NCBI GenBank assembly: GCA_018873225.1
Contig: JAEILZ010000007.1
Location: 3,224,001-3,288,000 of the forward strand
Length of the DNA: 64,000 nt
Source of the DNA: [Phialemoniopsis] sp. UDSM-2020
Taxonomy: Eukaryota > Ascomycota > Sordariomycetes > Thyridiales > Thyridiaceae
Direction of reading: 5' to 3'
The notes under the pieces are model-generated. The model did no database searches, had not been told where the DNA came from, and saw only the letters and a list, made by a program, of their open reading frames with translations. Positions 41,456-52,122 of this stretch are shown here, piece after piece (position 1 is the stretch's first letter; each line of letters begins with the position of its first letter). A program made the translations under genes and the position numbers.

Positions 41456-42385
41456 CCTGCTTGATTGAAAACGACTAGACTTGAAGCTGCTCGACACTAT
41501 GCGGACTGTTCAGCTGATAGACTGCGAAAGCCGACGCAGCACTAAGCTGAACAGAAACGAGCTGCTGCGACAGATGACACGTGCTGTCACCAAGGACTTT
41601 AGAAGGCCGCGCAGAGCAGAAGGAGAAGATGAATGAAGATCCTTGCTCGTTCTAGTATGAGAACAGAGATGTGAGAAAAGTGTGATGTAGTTGAGGATGA
41701 AGATCGCCTGAGCAAATTTAAGAGGAAAGGGTGTAGACAAGGTGGAAAGAGTGAAGTGGGGCAAATTTGAAAGCTGTCGCCCTGCGATGGCTCACCACAA
41801 AGACTGAGCGAGCGCGTTGCTCAAACACTAGTGACGCGTACGTTGGGTAAAACAACAACCTCGGAGGGGGGGATCAGAAAGTGGTGGATGTCTTTGAGTC
41901 GCGCAAGAACAAAAGTTACGTCGCCAATCCTTGATTGAGAATGCGGCTTAGGACCACACACACAACCACAACGAATCAAGGGAGTCTGCCCGATTTCCCC
42001 TTGATGTCTTTCTACTCATTCTGCATGCTTGTGATTGCAAGCATATACATATTGCAAAAGGGTAGAAAACATACGAGGATGTAGACTAGGCCATGTAGCC
42101 TGAGAGAGGATATTTGAATGGACTGAGCATGATCATAGCGCACAAAGCCTTCTGTCTAGTCATGATGACGTCTTGTAAGGAATCGAGTTTCAAAGAACAC
42201 TGAATTTCCTATGTATTGCCCTGGCTTCTTTCAGGTTACCTAGGTCTCGGAATGTTGGACAAGACTAGAAGACTCGAAAGCCTAGAACATTGAACTTTCT
42301 TGTACCGTTCCTCTCAACTTTGCTCTCATTCCCACTCGCATCCCATAAACTCTGCGATCACCTTCCGGTATCATAGGAGGCTGTT
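41456..42385. other. Intergenic between F-box A and B
   Basis: No gene seen. Holds the 16-mer described at 41663-41678 and the 3' end of paralog B. Confidence 0.5.
41663..41678 (-). promoter_or_regulatory. Shared upstream 16-mer of F-box paralog A
   Basis: ACAGAGATGTGAGAAA (plus-strand reading), 208 bp upstream of the start codon of paralog A. It is identical to 44977-44992 upstream of paralog B. Surrounding bases differ, so it may be a retained promoter element. Confidence 0.4.
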
Positions 42386-44845
42386 TCACAGCAAGTATGA
42401 ACCATGATATGCTTTTCCAGGCACGGGTTGCTCGGCATCATCGGCCAAAATGCAGATAAAACCCAGGTTCTTCATGACTTTGTCCCCGTTCTGTATTATA
42501 TCGTGAGTTAGCAAGCATACACGCTGCTGGTCGGAATAATAGACATACCTGAATGGCCCAGAAACCCACAATGGTACTCTCGGGGGGAGAGCGCGCCTTG
42601 GCTGTCATCTGGCTCCAGGTCCCGGCCGGGAAAGTGCGCTGACGACCCCAGTTCGTGAGGATCTGCTCATTTAGAAAGAACAAAATTAGACTTCAAAGTC
42701 TGACTGACTGGCAAGCTAGGAGCATCATTGTATCTTACCTTGATGGAACTGGCGCCCGCTCCAATCACGCCCTTCATCTTCACCTGGACGATTCTTTCTC
42801 CGCCCTTTCCATCGATGTTGAATGGTGTAAAGCTCAAGTCTCTCGGTGGGTGCGTAGGGGTATTTCGCCCTAGAAGCATGGAGTTACCAGAGGCTCGGAC
42901 AACCTCTATGCCAATCAAAAATGGCCTGGCATCGTGGACTTCTTCCCAAAAACGTATCTGGATGATTTTCTTCAGCTTATCTTGACCAGGGCCGGCGAAA
43001 TCCATCCATTGAATGATAGGAGGCGTGTTCAAATCCAGCTGACTATCCAAAGCTTCCTCAACCACTCCAAGAAAATGAGTTGCAGAAGGGCACTTCGGTT
43101 TCCAGGTGAGCCGATGTCGGCAGAGCTTCAACTCCTCCAACGAGTCTTGCTGCTGGGTGGTCACCGTTAAGGAAGTCATTTTCAATGTCTGGAGATGGAA
43201 GTTAGTTACTACTGAAAATGTGAAGGGAAGTGAGGCTTGGAATGCAACATACACTAAAAGTTGCAATCACACCAGTGATGGGTCTGACAATGCCCTTGTC
43301 GTTCAGAACCAGGTTCTTCTCCCAGGTCGTGTGCCCGGGCCTTCCAGCCCATTCCGAAGTGATGTCTCCAGTCTTGAACGCAAGACCACAGAGGCCTAGG
43401 TCGTCCGTGGCGGCAGTTATCGCCGTGAGAGGTAGGCCGCCATGTAGCTGCATGTCAACTACCACAACAACCTTGGGCATGTTCGAGGACGAAATATAAC
43501 CGATGTTGTGGGAATTTCCATCTCCCGAGACGAATCCAAGACCGGTGATAGAACCATATGGGGGTGGTCCAGTAGAATAGACATGGATCTCTGCGATGTC
43601 CTTGGGAAGAAGTAAATATCGCGAAAAGAGGTCTCGGAGACCACCATAAGCCGAGGGAGATTCTCTATAGAGATGACCAAATCCATCAGGCTGTGATCGA
43701 CAATCAAATTCGCTGTCCTGCAATCCGCCCTTGACATAACCTCCGTAGCCGCTTTGTCCGTGTAGCTTTCCAGGAACTGGGGCACTTGGGTGCATAAGCG
43801 ATTGCATGACTTCACCGTGACAAGGCTCATGCTGGTGATCGTCAATCAGCTTGAGAAGAGTCCGACACAGTGAGGTCATTCGTCCCCTCTCGTTGCGCAC
43901 AGGCTTGGACAGACTGTTCCGATAGTTGAAGAAACGAGCTTTCCAGCTGCCCCTATGCTGTAAGGATTCAAGGTCCTGCTTGGCTTCAAAGATGCCGTCG
44001 AGATCTCGACCAGTGTAGAAGCGAGACTTCCAGAAGTTGTCTCCCAGGGCGACAGAAGCCATAACGTAAGAGGCCTTTCTCAAACGAACCACATCCTCGT
44101 TCGGGAGGTAGCTGAGAATCTGCGATTTAACCTCTGTGGGCAGCCTACCAAACCTGTCATCGTGGATAAGACGTGCAGGTAGTGAGGTAGAGGTGTCGGG
44201 CGCGGGAGGCATCTGGGCCGGCACCTCAATGACCGTTGGATCCACACCCATGCCTTCATCAAGGTGGCTACCATTGTACTTGTAGTGATACTGATAACAC
44301 TCGTCATGGTACTCCCTGACAAAGACACCTTCATAATCGTGCCCAAAGTCGAGCACAGATGTCTCGTTCCAAATGCTGGGAACTTGTGACACTGGATACG
44401 ATAGACATATCTTGAACAAGTCGGGAAGATCGCTCCTGATTGTGGGTTGAAAAGCTTCGAGCATCTGCCAACAAAACCTGTGCATCGGATACCCAAATGC
44501 CCGGTTTGAGCCGTCTGCTGCGAGTTGGATTCCGATCAAATGCGGTAAATCGTCCTTCTCAAGGTCTCCTGGCAGGAGGGTTATGCGAAGCATTCTACCG
44601 TTGGAAGGACTGTATCTTGCGTAGCCTTCGCGATATTCTTCGAGGTCGGTCTCGGCAATAGAAGCGTGATCAAGTCGATTTTTCGTGGCGAATACTAGAT
44701 TGACAGGTAAACAGCAGTCAGTTTCGGAGAACAAGAAGAAGAAACGATGATCCCTAGGCCACTTACCAACCACATAATCCTCCCGCCATGAAGTCGGATC
44801 ATCCTCCCCAGACTGCGGTCGCCGACCGCAGACTATGCACGCCAT
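42386..44845 (-). CDS. F-box protein, tandem paralog B
   Basis: Same architecture as paralog A. Exon 1 encodes MACIVCGRRPQSGEDDPTSW; the intron begins at GTAAGTGGCC and rejoins at VFATKNRLDH, although the frame also stays open through it. The middle exon carries FGYPMHRFCWQMLEAFQP, LFKICLSYPVSQ, LDFGHDYEGVFV, then the F-box GRLPTEVKSQILSYLPNEDVVRLRKA, and GLCGLAFKTGDITSEWAGRPG. Later exons have TWKPKCPSATHFLGVV, PTHPPRDLSFTPFNIDGKGG and the terminal NLGFICILADDAEQPVPGKAYHGSYLL, which parallels A. About 780 residues in total. Role inferred as SCF substrate receptor; target not known. Confidence 0.82.
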
Positions 44846-45760
44846 GGTATATGCCTCGTTCCTTCGCGCGACTAGATAGAGTCACAGATCGATAATCCGA
44901 GGGAGGAATGAAGACGTGAGAAAGGGTTCTGTCCCCAAAATATGAGAAGATTAGACAGCCTGATTTTTGGATAGGGACAGAGATGTGAGAAAGACTTGAG
45001 GGCGAATACAGCGCTCGGCAAGACTTCGGAAGACGAGCTGATTAGCTTCACCACCCCCTCAGCAGTGAATTAGTTGCGAAACCAGATTGACTCACTGACT
45101 CACTCACTTGGTCCGTGTCAGCCTTCTGAGGCATCAAGCTAAGTGATAAAACTTGATATATATCATCTGATGATCAAAATCAATTGGCTTGCCTTCAGGC
45201 AAGGCTCCCAATCGCCATGTGGTTAACCAACACAGATTATACAACGCAAGGAACACAATACCCGTGTTCCAAAGACACAATGACAAAGAGTTCCAGTGAA
45301 TTTTCAGTCTTCAAGTTCGAAGCAGGGACCGTCATAGGAAAATACACATTGTGACCTTACACCACGCCTGTCAGAAACTGATTTCATTGCTGTGCGCTAC
45401 AGTCAACAGAACACCATTGACTGTAATTCATGGGAGAGGGAACCCTATTAATTATATGCCTGCTGAAATTACAAAGCAAGTAAAAAGGTTGTGCTACCTT
45501 ACTTGCTTGCAGAGTGGCAAGCAAAATGTGTCCATGAGAAACACAAAGAACACTCATAGGAAGGTGTAACCTCAAAGAAGACCAATCCTTCCTTGCATTA
45601 CCTCCATATTCTCCCAAGACCTGTGACTTCACAAACTAGCATTCTCTGCCACTCACATCCCGGCTCTGTCGCTCCACCATCTTCTCCCTGATACCTCATT
45701 GTCCGAATTGTTCATCTTACAAAGACTCTCCATAGCAGGCATGTTTCATGCCAGAGGCTT
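44846..45760. other. Intergenic between F-box B and C
   Basis: No gene seen. Contains the second copy of the 16-mer and an AT-rich stretch with TATATATCATCTGATGATCA near 45157. Confidence 0.5.
44977..44992 (-). promoter_or_regulatory. Shared upstream 16-mer of F-box paralog B
   Basis: Exact copy of the 16-mer at 41663, here 132 bp upstream of the start codon of paralog B. No copy was seen upstream of paralog C. Confidence 0.4.
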
Positions 45761-47386
45761 TTATTCAAGGGGAATTGGAGACTGAAAGCGAGAGAAGCTT
45801 CAGTGCCTGTGTCGTGTTTGTCAGTCATCGATGTGTTGGGGTGAGGTGCAGGAGGAAGACTCACGTCAAACTCGCCCTTCAGCTTGACACCTGGCACATC
45901 AAGTGCCAAGATTTGCACACCATCTAGACCTGTGAGATCACCAATCCAGGCGGTTCGAAACGCCGAGGTCTGTAACGCGAGACCACGGACCCCACGGTCT
46001 CCCAGAGCGAGAAGGACACCGGTCAACTGGGGTTGATTCGGGCCAGCCTCATCAAGTAGGATGGTACCGGAAGCCTTGTTGCGGTCGTGAATGTATCCGA
46101 TGCTATGGGTGGCTCCATCGGCCTGCTCGAAGCGCAGACCCGAAATGTAGGTGGTGCTCTCCAACACCACGGCTGAGACAAAGACTTTGACTGCGTCGAG
46201 AGGAACGACTAGGCTGCGCGAAAGCAGCGCCCTCGCTCCTTGCTGAAACTCATCAGTATCTTTGCACAAGATGTCTTTGTTAGCAGTCTGCTCATACGGG
46301 TCTTTGCATGGCGCTGCTTCCGGAGCAAGCGCCGACCGCAGAGTGGTACCGTGGCAAACCGTGGCTGCTTGGGCGATAAGGTCTCTGATTGACTCCGCTA
46401 TTCGATAGTGGCGTCTTCTCTCGGACAGAAGTGGTTTGGTCTCCTTGTCAAGGCAGCCGAAAAAGATGTGTTTCCATTTTCCAGCGTACTCGGGAGCCGA
46501 GAAAGCCTGGTGAGCTTCAACGACGTAACCGAATTGGGCTCCGACACGGAATCGGTGTTTCCAAAAGACGTCATCCAGGTCAAGCCAAGAGATCGTCGGA
46601 GAGACACGGCTGAGGTTGAGTATATCGGACCAGTCAAGGTGGTCAAGGATCATGAAGATCAGTTCGCGAGGAAGCTTTCTGTAGTGATCCACAGCTGGCT
46701 TCACAGGGCAGCGCGGCAGAGGATTCAAGCGCACGTTGTTTCGTGAAAGGGCCGTCAGATCAAGATGACTAACGTCCGAATACATGTATCGAAAGCAATA
46801 AATCCAGTAAGCCTGAGCGTGTAGGTAACAATTGAACAGGGTACGGTCACAGTACCAATTGTCATCGTCCTCTGTCAATGATGACCGTATATTGAAGTGA
46901 TGGCCAGCGCTGGGGCATAAGTTGTGACTGGTGATGAACCTGCTCCGAGTGATTGGAAAAGAGAGACACAATCTCATCAGAGCCTGCAGGTCAACATCTG
47001 TCATGGGTTGTATAGTCGTGAGTAGATTCCAGCAAGCGATGTGCACTATAAAAGCCACGACTGGGACTGTTGCGTCCGCTTTCTCGGGGGCGAAAGTTCC
47101 TGGCCGATGTCGAAGTGTGACCGGTCGGCGAAATTCATTCTCCAGGTCGCGCTGCATTTCTTCGAGCGGACCAGCTAGCATAGAGCGTAGACCGGCGTAT
47201 GGACGGGTGAGCGAAACGGCTCCCCACTGGCCTTCCTGAGCGTACACTGGAGCGAGCCACGTTAGTCGGCCTTCGATGAAGAGGAGATGGGTTGAAGCAC
47301 TTGCCGCCTTGGAATTTTGAGCGCCAGTTGTGATGAACACCATCAATCTCAACGCCGCAAATCATACAGGACACCGCATGCGCCAT
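45761..47386 (-). CDS. F-box protein, tandem paralog C (short form)
   Basis: Third paralog, lacking the C-terminal domain of A and B. Exon 1 encodes MAHAVSCMICGVEIDGVHHNW. Between RSKFQG and RLTWLAPVYAQEG the frame changes; the only closing splice is a GC-AG pair of about 34 nt (near 47304-47271), shorter than normal fungal introns, so a small insertion or assembly error is equally possible. The body has FIVHIACWNLLTTIQPMTD, the F-box YRKLPRELIFMILDHLDWSDILNLSRV, DDVFWKHRFRVGAQFGYV and RGVRGLALQTSAFRTAWIGD. It ends shortly after KLKGEFDV, where A and B continue. The stop is at 45761 if a last intron is used, or 45712 if read through. Possibly non-functional. Confidence 0.7.
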
Positions 47387-48147
47387 GTTGAGCTGCGATC
47401 AAGATCCTCGGTGAAATCTACTTGAGGAGTGATGGCGAAACGAGATGAGCGAAGTGACAGTAGAAGCTGGAGTTGGCAGGCAGAGAAATTATTGTGAGGA
47501 CACAGTGCAGGGAAAACAGCTATTATCCATATCACAGGGATCTTGATTACCAACAGAAGAATGTAAGGTGAACGGAAGGTGGACGGATGGTGAGCGCTGA
47601 TGAGAACCTGGCAAGGCTGGTCAAGGACAAGCCGGTCAGTCTTTGTGTGTATGCTCACGAAAAGAAGACTTCTTGGACTGAGCTGACCACTGCCACACAC
47701 TAGAAATTATTGGGCTGAAGACATGCCCAGTAAAGGTCCAGAAGCGCATTCTCAGGCCGGTCACAGGTTTTAGGAAACATTCCATCCTTTTTAAAGATGG
47801 TGCACATCTCCTCTCCTCCACCAAAGGTCGTTCTTCAGGAGAGAGGTAATCATGGAATTTCATAATCAGGATCCTTTTCACGGATCGAAATAAAATATTC
47901 ACTATGTGTGCCTTTTGTAATTAATCATTGATAGAGATAAGAGCATCTTTGGCTATGCGGTGATCCATCAGTATCCATTATCTGAAAATTGTTGGCAAAC
48001 ACTTGCACCTTCCTTCACATAGCTGTGTACGCGGCGTTCTTTCAAGGGTACTTTTTCTCTAATCTATTTACGCGCAAATTCACAAAGATTTCCTTTGGTG
48101 AAAAACAGTAGCCATACAAGGCTCCAAGGGTATCATTATGCCCAACA
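47387..48147. other. Intergenic
   Basis: Between F-box C promoter and arrestin-like gene 3' end. Nothing recognised. Confidence 0.5.
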
Positions 48148-49599
48148 CTACGAAGTCGAGGCTCCAGCAGCTCCAGCGCTCTCGCCGATTCCCGTATCCC
48201 TTCCCGCAATAGCGTCCTCCTTTTTGACCTGCGCGAAGCTCGGCGGCGCCTCAGCCTCTGCCGGTGCCTGAATCCAAGACTCCGACCTTGCCTGGAACGG
48301 TGGCGGTGGTGCCCCCTCTCCATCTTCCAGAGCAGCACTGCCTGCTTGAGCAGAGGAGCCCGCCTGTGGTGCCATCTCGCCACTCGGCGGCAGGACGGTC
48401 AGTGACCAGCGCGCCTTCACCTTCGTCTCCCCTCCTTCGCCCACCTGCACGCGAATATCGAACTCGGCCCAGTGGGTTTGCCGAATGTTGAAGGTTGTAA
48501 AGGTCGGCTTGATCTTGGGTCCCAAGTACGATTTGCCGCTCAGTATTCTAAAACCAGCCCTCTCTCCGACATCGAGGGGCGGCCACTCGGACGTGCAGGG
48601 GATGTAAATAGGGCTGGCGCCGCCACGGATCGGCGGCCAGATGTTTATGCTCGTCTTGGTCTTGGCGTCCTCGTCGTGCGCACTCAGCGTGCCCGAGCAC
48701 CGGATCCAGACTTCGGAGTCAATGCGCATAGACATCGAGACGAGTTTGATCTTGGGCGGATTCTCGAGCAGCTGGCTACTGGTCGCTGCGGGGTTGGGCA
48801 CGAACCTCACGAGGAGCGGTATCGGGTTGGGGTTGTCGAGCTGGATGAGCTGCGGCAGGTCCATCTCCATGAAGCCCTGGAGGCGGGGCACCTTGCTGGA
48901 CCCGAGCGACTGCCGGAATTTCTGCTTGAACGTCAGCTCGGCCTCGTCCATACCCGGCAGGAGCTTGAAGGAGTGCACGCCGGCGGGATGACGATGCCGT
49001 CGAAGGCGATGGTCGACGATGGGCGGCTCGCGCGTCTGAGTGATGAGCGTGATTGGAAGGATCGACGTCTCGGACTTGCGCGAACCGTTGTGCGTGTAGG
49101 TGAGTGTTGCTTTGAGGAAGTACTCGACGAACCCCTCGCGCTTATGGGAGAACCCGGTGTCGCCCATGTCAAAAGAGTCGGGCAGCGGGCGCGCGGCCAC
49201 GGACGCCGCGTCTATCGGCACGAAGCTCTCGCCGGGTGGCGCGAAGCCGGTGACCCTTGGAGAGCAGTGCGTCGGGATGTCAATCGCAAAGGGCCACTCC
49301 TTCCAGGGATCGCCATTGGCGATGTGTATCGGGCCCCGGAAGAGGGTCTGTTGATTCGCATTCTCGTCGACGAGGCCGAAGCGGCCTCGATATGTACGGG
49401 TAGAGTTGCCTTGGTGTACCACGAATTTGGACTTTGCCCTGCCGCAGATGGTCACCAGGACGAAGGCGTCTGGGCTCACGAGCGCCATTTTGCGACGGGC
49501 GAAGCCGACGATGGTGTCACCCGGCGCGTAAGCTGATCGGCCCGGGCTCTCGGCTACGAGCTGGAAGCCCAGCCCGCCTGAGGCGAGCGTGCGGGGCAT
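48148..49599 (-). CDS. Arrestin-like protein
   Basis: Intronless, 483 residues. The N-terminal arrestin-type beta-sandwich is recognisable from YAPGDTIVGFARRK, then VLVTICGRAKSKFVV, LFRGPIHIANGDPWKEWPFAIDIP (the PFxFxxP-like strand) and EGFVEYFLKATLTY, typical of fungal alpha-arrestins. The C-terminal lobe includes FTTFNIRQTHWAEFDIRVQVG. After residue 410 the chain is low-complexity, rich in Ala, Pro, Ser and Glu, and probably disordered. No PPxY motif for Rsp5-type ligases was seen, so a role as ubiquitin-ligase adaptor in transporter endocytosis is only family-based. Very GC-rich, with a long opposite-strand ORF that is a shadow. Confidence 0.8.
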   Translation of the reverse strand: MPRTLASGGLGFQLVAESPGRSAYAPGDTIVGFARRKMALVSPDAFVLVTICGRAKSKFVVHQGNSTRTYRGRFGLVDENANQQTLFRGPIHIANGDPWKEWPFAIDIPTHCSPRVTGFAPPGESFVPIDAASVAARPLPDSFDMGDTGFSHKREGFVEYFLKATLTYTHNGSRKSETSILPITLITQTREPPIVDHRLRRHRHPAGVHSFKLLPGMDEAELTFKQKFRQSLGSSKVPRLQGFMEMDLPQLIQLDNPNPIPLLVRFVPNPAATSSQLLENPPKIKLVSMSMRIDSEVWIRCSGTLSAHDEDAKTKTSINIWPPIRGGASPIYIPCTSEWPPLDVGERAGFRILSGKSYLGPKIKPTFTTFNIRQTHWAEFDIRVQVGEGGETKVKARWSLTVLPPSGEMAPQAGSSAQAGSAALEDGEGAPPPPFQARSESWIQAPAEAEAPPSFAQVKKEDAIAGRDTGIGESAGAAGASTS

Positions 49600-50138
49600 A
49601 GTGCTCTCAAGACGCGCTGTGTCTGCTGAGTGTATGTGTGTAAAATTTGTTGTTTGTGATCCTGCTGGTTTTCAAAGCAGCTGCTCCGTGAATTGGTTAG
49701 CTGAGGGGCTAGTAGCTTATCTGCCAGGGGTGGTGTCTTCTTTTATCTCACCTGAATGAAGCGCAAAATGACGACGTCGAGCCGGTAACACCGGTGGGCA
49801 CAGCATAGCGGCGCAGCCCGCTAACTGTCCAATCACCAGCAGCACTGCCGCGCTGTCGACCAGGTAATCTCCAACTTTGGGGCGCAGGGGCCGATCGTCC
49901 GGGGTAAAAACACATTTGCTCGGACTTTGTCCTCATCTTTTTTGGACGAGAGAGCTGGCAATAATTGTGTATACAATCTGACAAAAGAGCAGGTAGTATG
50001 CCAAGACATTGATGATAGCTCTTCCAATCCATTTTGCATCCCACTCCGGTGTCAGGAGAGCGGAGACAACCACGGAAACACACTTGTGTGTGATGGTACC
50101 GCTCCGCGCTACGTAGTTTGAGCCATGTTCTCCTCTTC
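49600..50138. other. Intergenic
   Basis: Promoter of the arrestin-like gene and 3' flank of the next gene. Nothing recognised. Confidence 0.5.
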
Positions 50139-50645
50139 TCAACACGTTTTGCAACTCCCGCGCTTACGAGCCTGACCGCATTGCCCTTCTACGCAGGTTG
50201 CATTGATACGGGTAGAACCCCGGCAACTGAAGCCAACCCCGCCGATTTTGCAGTCGACACTTCCTGACCCGGTTATTTCAATGGGCACGCCCGATAAGGT
50301 GACGTTCTGTGAGATGGTAACTGTCAAAACACGTCAGCCACCTAATTTTATATCTGGGTTTGCAAAGTGGTGTCACTGACTGCTGTAGTCACTATCGAGT
50401 TGACTCTTGAAGTCCGGGTCTTCCACGGTGCTCTCGACGGCTCCGTTTTCAGACGGTTTCAAGCTCCACGTGCTCTGCTTAGTGACACCGGGCGTGCTCG
50501 AGTAATTGGCGGTGATGCTCCATGATCGATAGCCAGAAGGTGACCAGCTCCTGTATGCTTCCACATCCCAAAAGCCGTAATCGACCTCATCCGCCATCGA
50601 CATAGGGATAGCCATAAGGCCTAGGGAGAAGACGTTCAGACGCAT
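50139..50645 (-). CDS. Small secreted cysteine-containing protein
   Basis: Two exons joined in phase (exon 1 ends SQLDSDYS, then TISQNVTLSGVPIEITG), about 145 residues. The N-terminus MRLNVFSLGLMAIPMSMADE is a signal peptide. The mature chain has tyrosine- and tryptophan-rich repeats (SYRSWSPSGYRSWS), two or more N-glycosylation sequons (NYS, NVT, NAT) and six Cys clustered in the last 50 residues (VDCKIGG, FSCRG, NATCVEGQC, GSCKTC). This is the layout of small secreted fungal proteins, including effector candidates, but no known effector fold is recognised. Divergent function unknown. Confidence 0.72.
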
Positions 50646-51314
50646 CGTTGCGAAACTGAGTTTTGATTGGAACAGTGAAGACTGAGAAATCTCAGTTACT
50701 AGAAGGGTCTCAATGTTCTGAATATGTCATAGGTTAACTAGAAATGGGCACGTCTCAAAAGTCATGGGAAGATATCGACATATATACTTGTTCGGACCCC
50801 GGCTGCAGATTTTGTACGCGTATGCAGAACTTAAGTATCGTTACATACATTAGTTTTAACGTTACGAAAGTGACTGTGTGGAAACAAATGTTGGGCTGCA
50901 ATTTATCCTGGAGAGTAGCCGGAGTGGCGTGCCAATTAAACCTGGCGCCAGCAAGAACTGGAACTCGTGTCAAGATTCGCTTACCTGTACATGTTTAGCC
51001 AAATCAAGAGAAGTAACACCAAATAAGTTGTGGGCTCCGAGAGCCCGGACAACACAACATGTCATGGGATAGCCTCGAGGAAGCACATCATGATTTGGTC
51101 AGTGCGTCTTGTAGCTTCCATGATATCTGTCCTTCTCACGTGCAATTCAATTGAAGTCATTTGTGGCAGTTTGCGTCTCGCTGCATCACATTGAACCATG
51201 ATAATGAATGTGTGGAATGATGTCTTAGACGCAGCTTGTAGGCCTTCCTGCGCCTGAAGAGTCTTATGGTGGCGTCCGACTTGCACTTCAGAATTGTCCA
51301 TGGCTCGCTGAGGC
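50646..51314. other. Intergenic
   Basis: Promoter of the small secreted protein with ATATATACTT near 50780; nothing else recognised. Confidence 0.45.
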
Positions 51315-52122
51315 CTAGATCTCCTGAATCACAATGCTATCTATGCCATCCACGGCAGAAGTAGCCCAGCCAAACAAGAACTCAAACTTGAGAGCCGCGC
51401 TGTTCCCCTTGGCCGTAAACTCAACGATATTCTCATGCCAAGCACCCCAGCCAAGATCCCTGGCGTCCGTCGTCCGCACAACATCCCCATCGACCCATGT
51501 CCCGATGAACCCAGCGTCCGGTCCGTCGAAATACGTCCAAAACGTAAGGCGATACGCCTTGCCCGCAATCACAGGCACAGCAGGCCCGATGATGCGCGCG
51601 CTGACACCGAGCTCGGTGGAAGTCGCCTGCCGCAGCTGGCGCACCTGGTACGCGCGCTGACCGGAGTGCGCAAATCCCCATGGGCCCTGGCCCGCGACGG
51701 TGGCGCTCGTGTCGACGACCTGCGTGGTCCAGCCGTCAAGCCCGCACTCAAAGTCCTCGCGCCAGACCGTGCCCGCGGGCGCGGGAGGCGGGCACGCGCA
51801 CGACGGCCCGCACGAGCAGGCGGAGACGTAGCGCGGGGCGGCGGTGCCGCAGGCCGACGTGGCCCGCACGGGGAAGTCGGTGGCGGTCACGCCGCCTGCG
51901 GTGATAGTCGCGCAGTACGAGGAGGCCGTAGCCAGTGCAGAGGCGGAGGCACAAGGGAAGAGGGCGCGCGCGCAGCTGTGAGACGGTGAGTTAGTAGGTG
52001 TCGCGGACGTGGGTTGTGTGCGTGTGAGTGGTGGGCAGGACTCACTTGTCTGCGTGGCAGTTGGCGGCGACGTGCGTTGCGAGGAGGGCTGCGCCCATGA
52101 AGAGGCTCTTGAAAATTGCCAT
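51315..52122 (-). CDS. Secreted protein with Cys-rich N-terminus and carbohydrate-binding-like domain
   Basis: Two exons. Exon 1 from 52122 gives the signal peptide MAIFKSLFMGAALLATHVAA and NCHAD; the splice restores NCARALFPCASAS. The N-terminal module carries about ten Cys (SSYCATI, TSACGTA, SACSCGPSCACPPPAPAG), a pattern common in Ser/Thr/Cys-rich fungal wall or secreted proteins, followed by a proline hinge. The C-terminal 140 residues (WREDFECGLDGWTTQVVD to FLFGWATSAVDGIDSIVIQE) look like a CBM4_9-type jelly roll: strand-rich with FECGLDGW, YRLTFWTYFDG and the last DSIVI strand. Likely extracellular, possibly wall- or glycan-associated. About 240 residues. Next to another secreted protein on the same strand. 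Confidence 0.74.

Noticed and set aside
48472..49536. 354-codon ORF on the plus strand
   Set aside because: Antisense to the arrestin-like gene, low-complexity Arg/Glu/Val composition.
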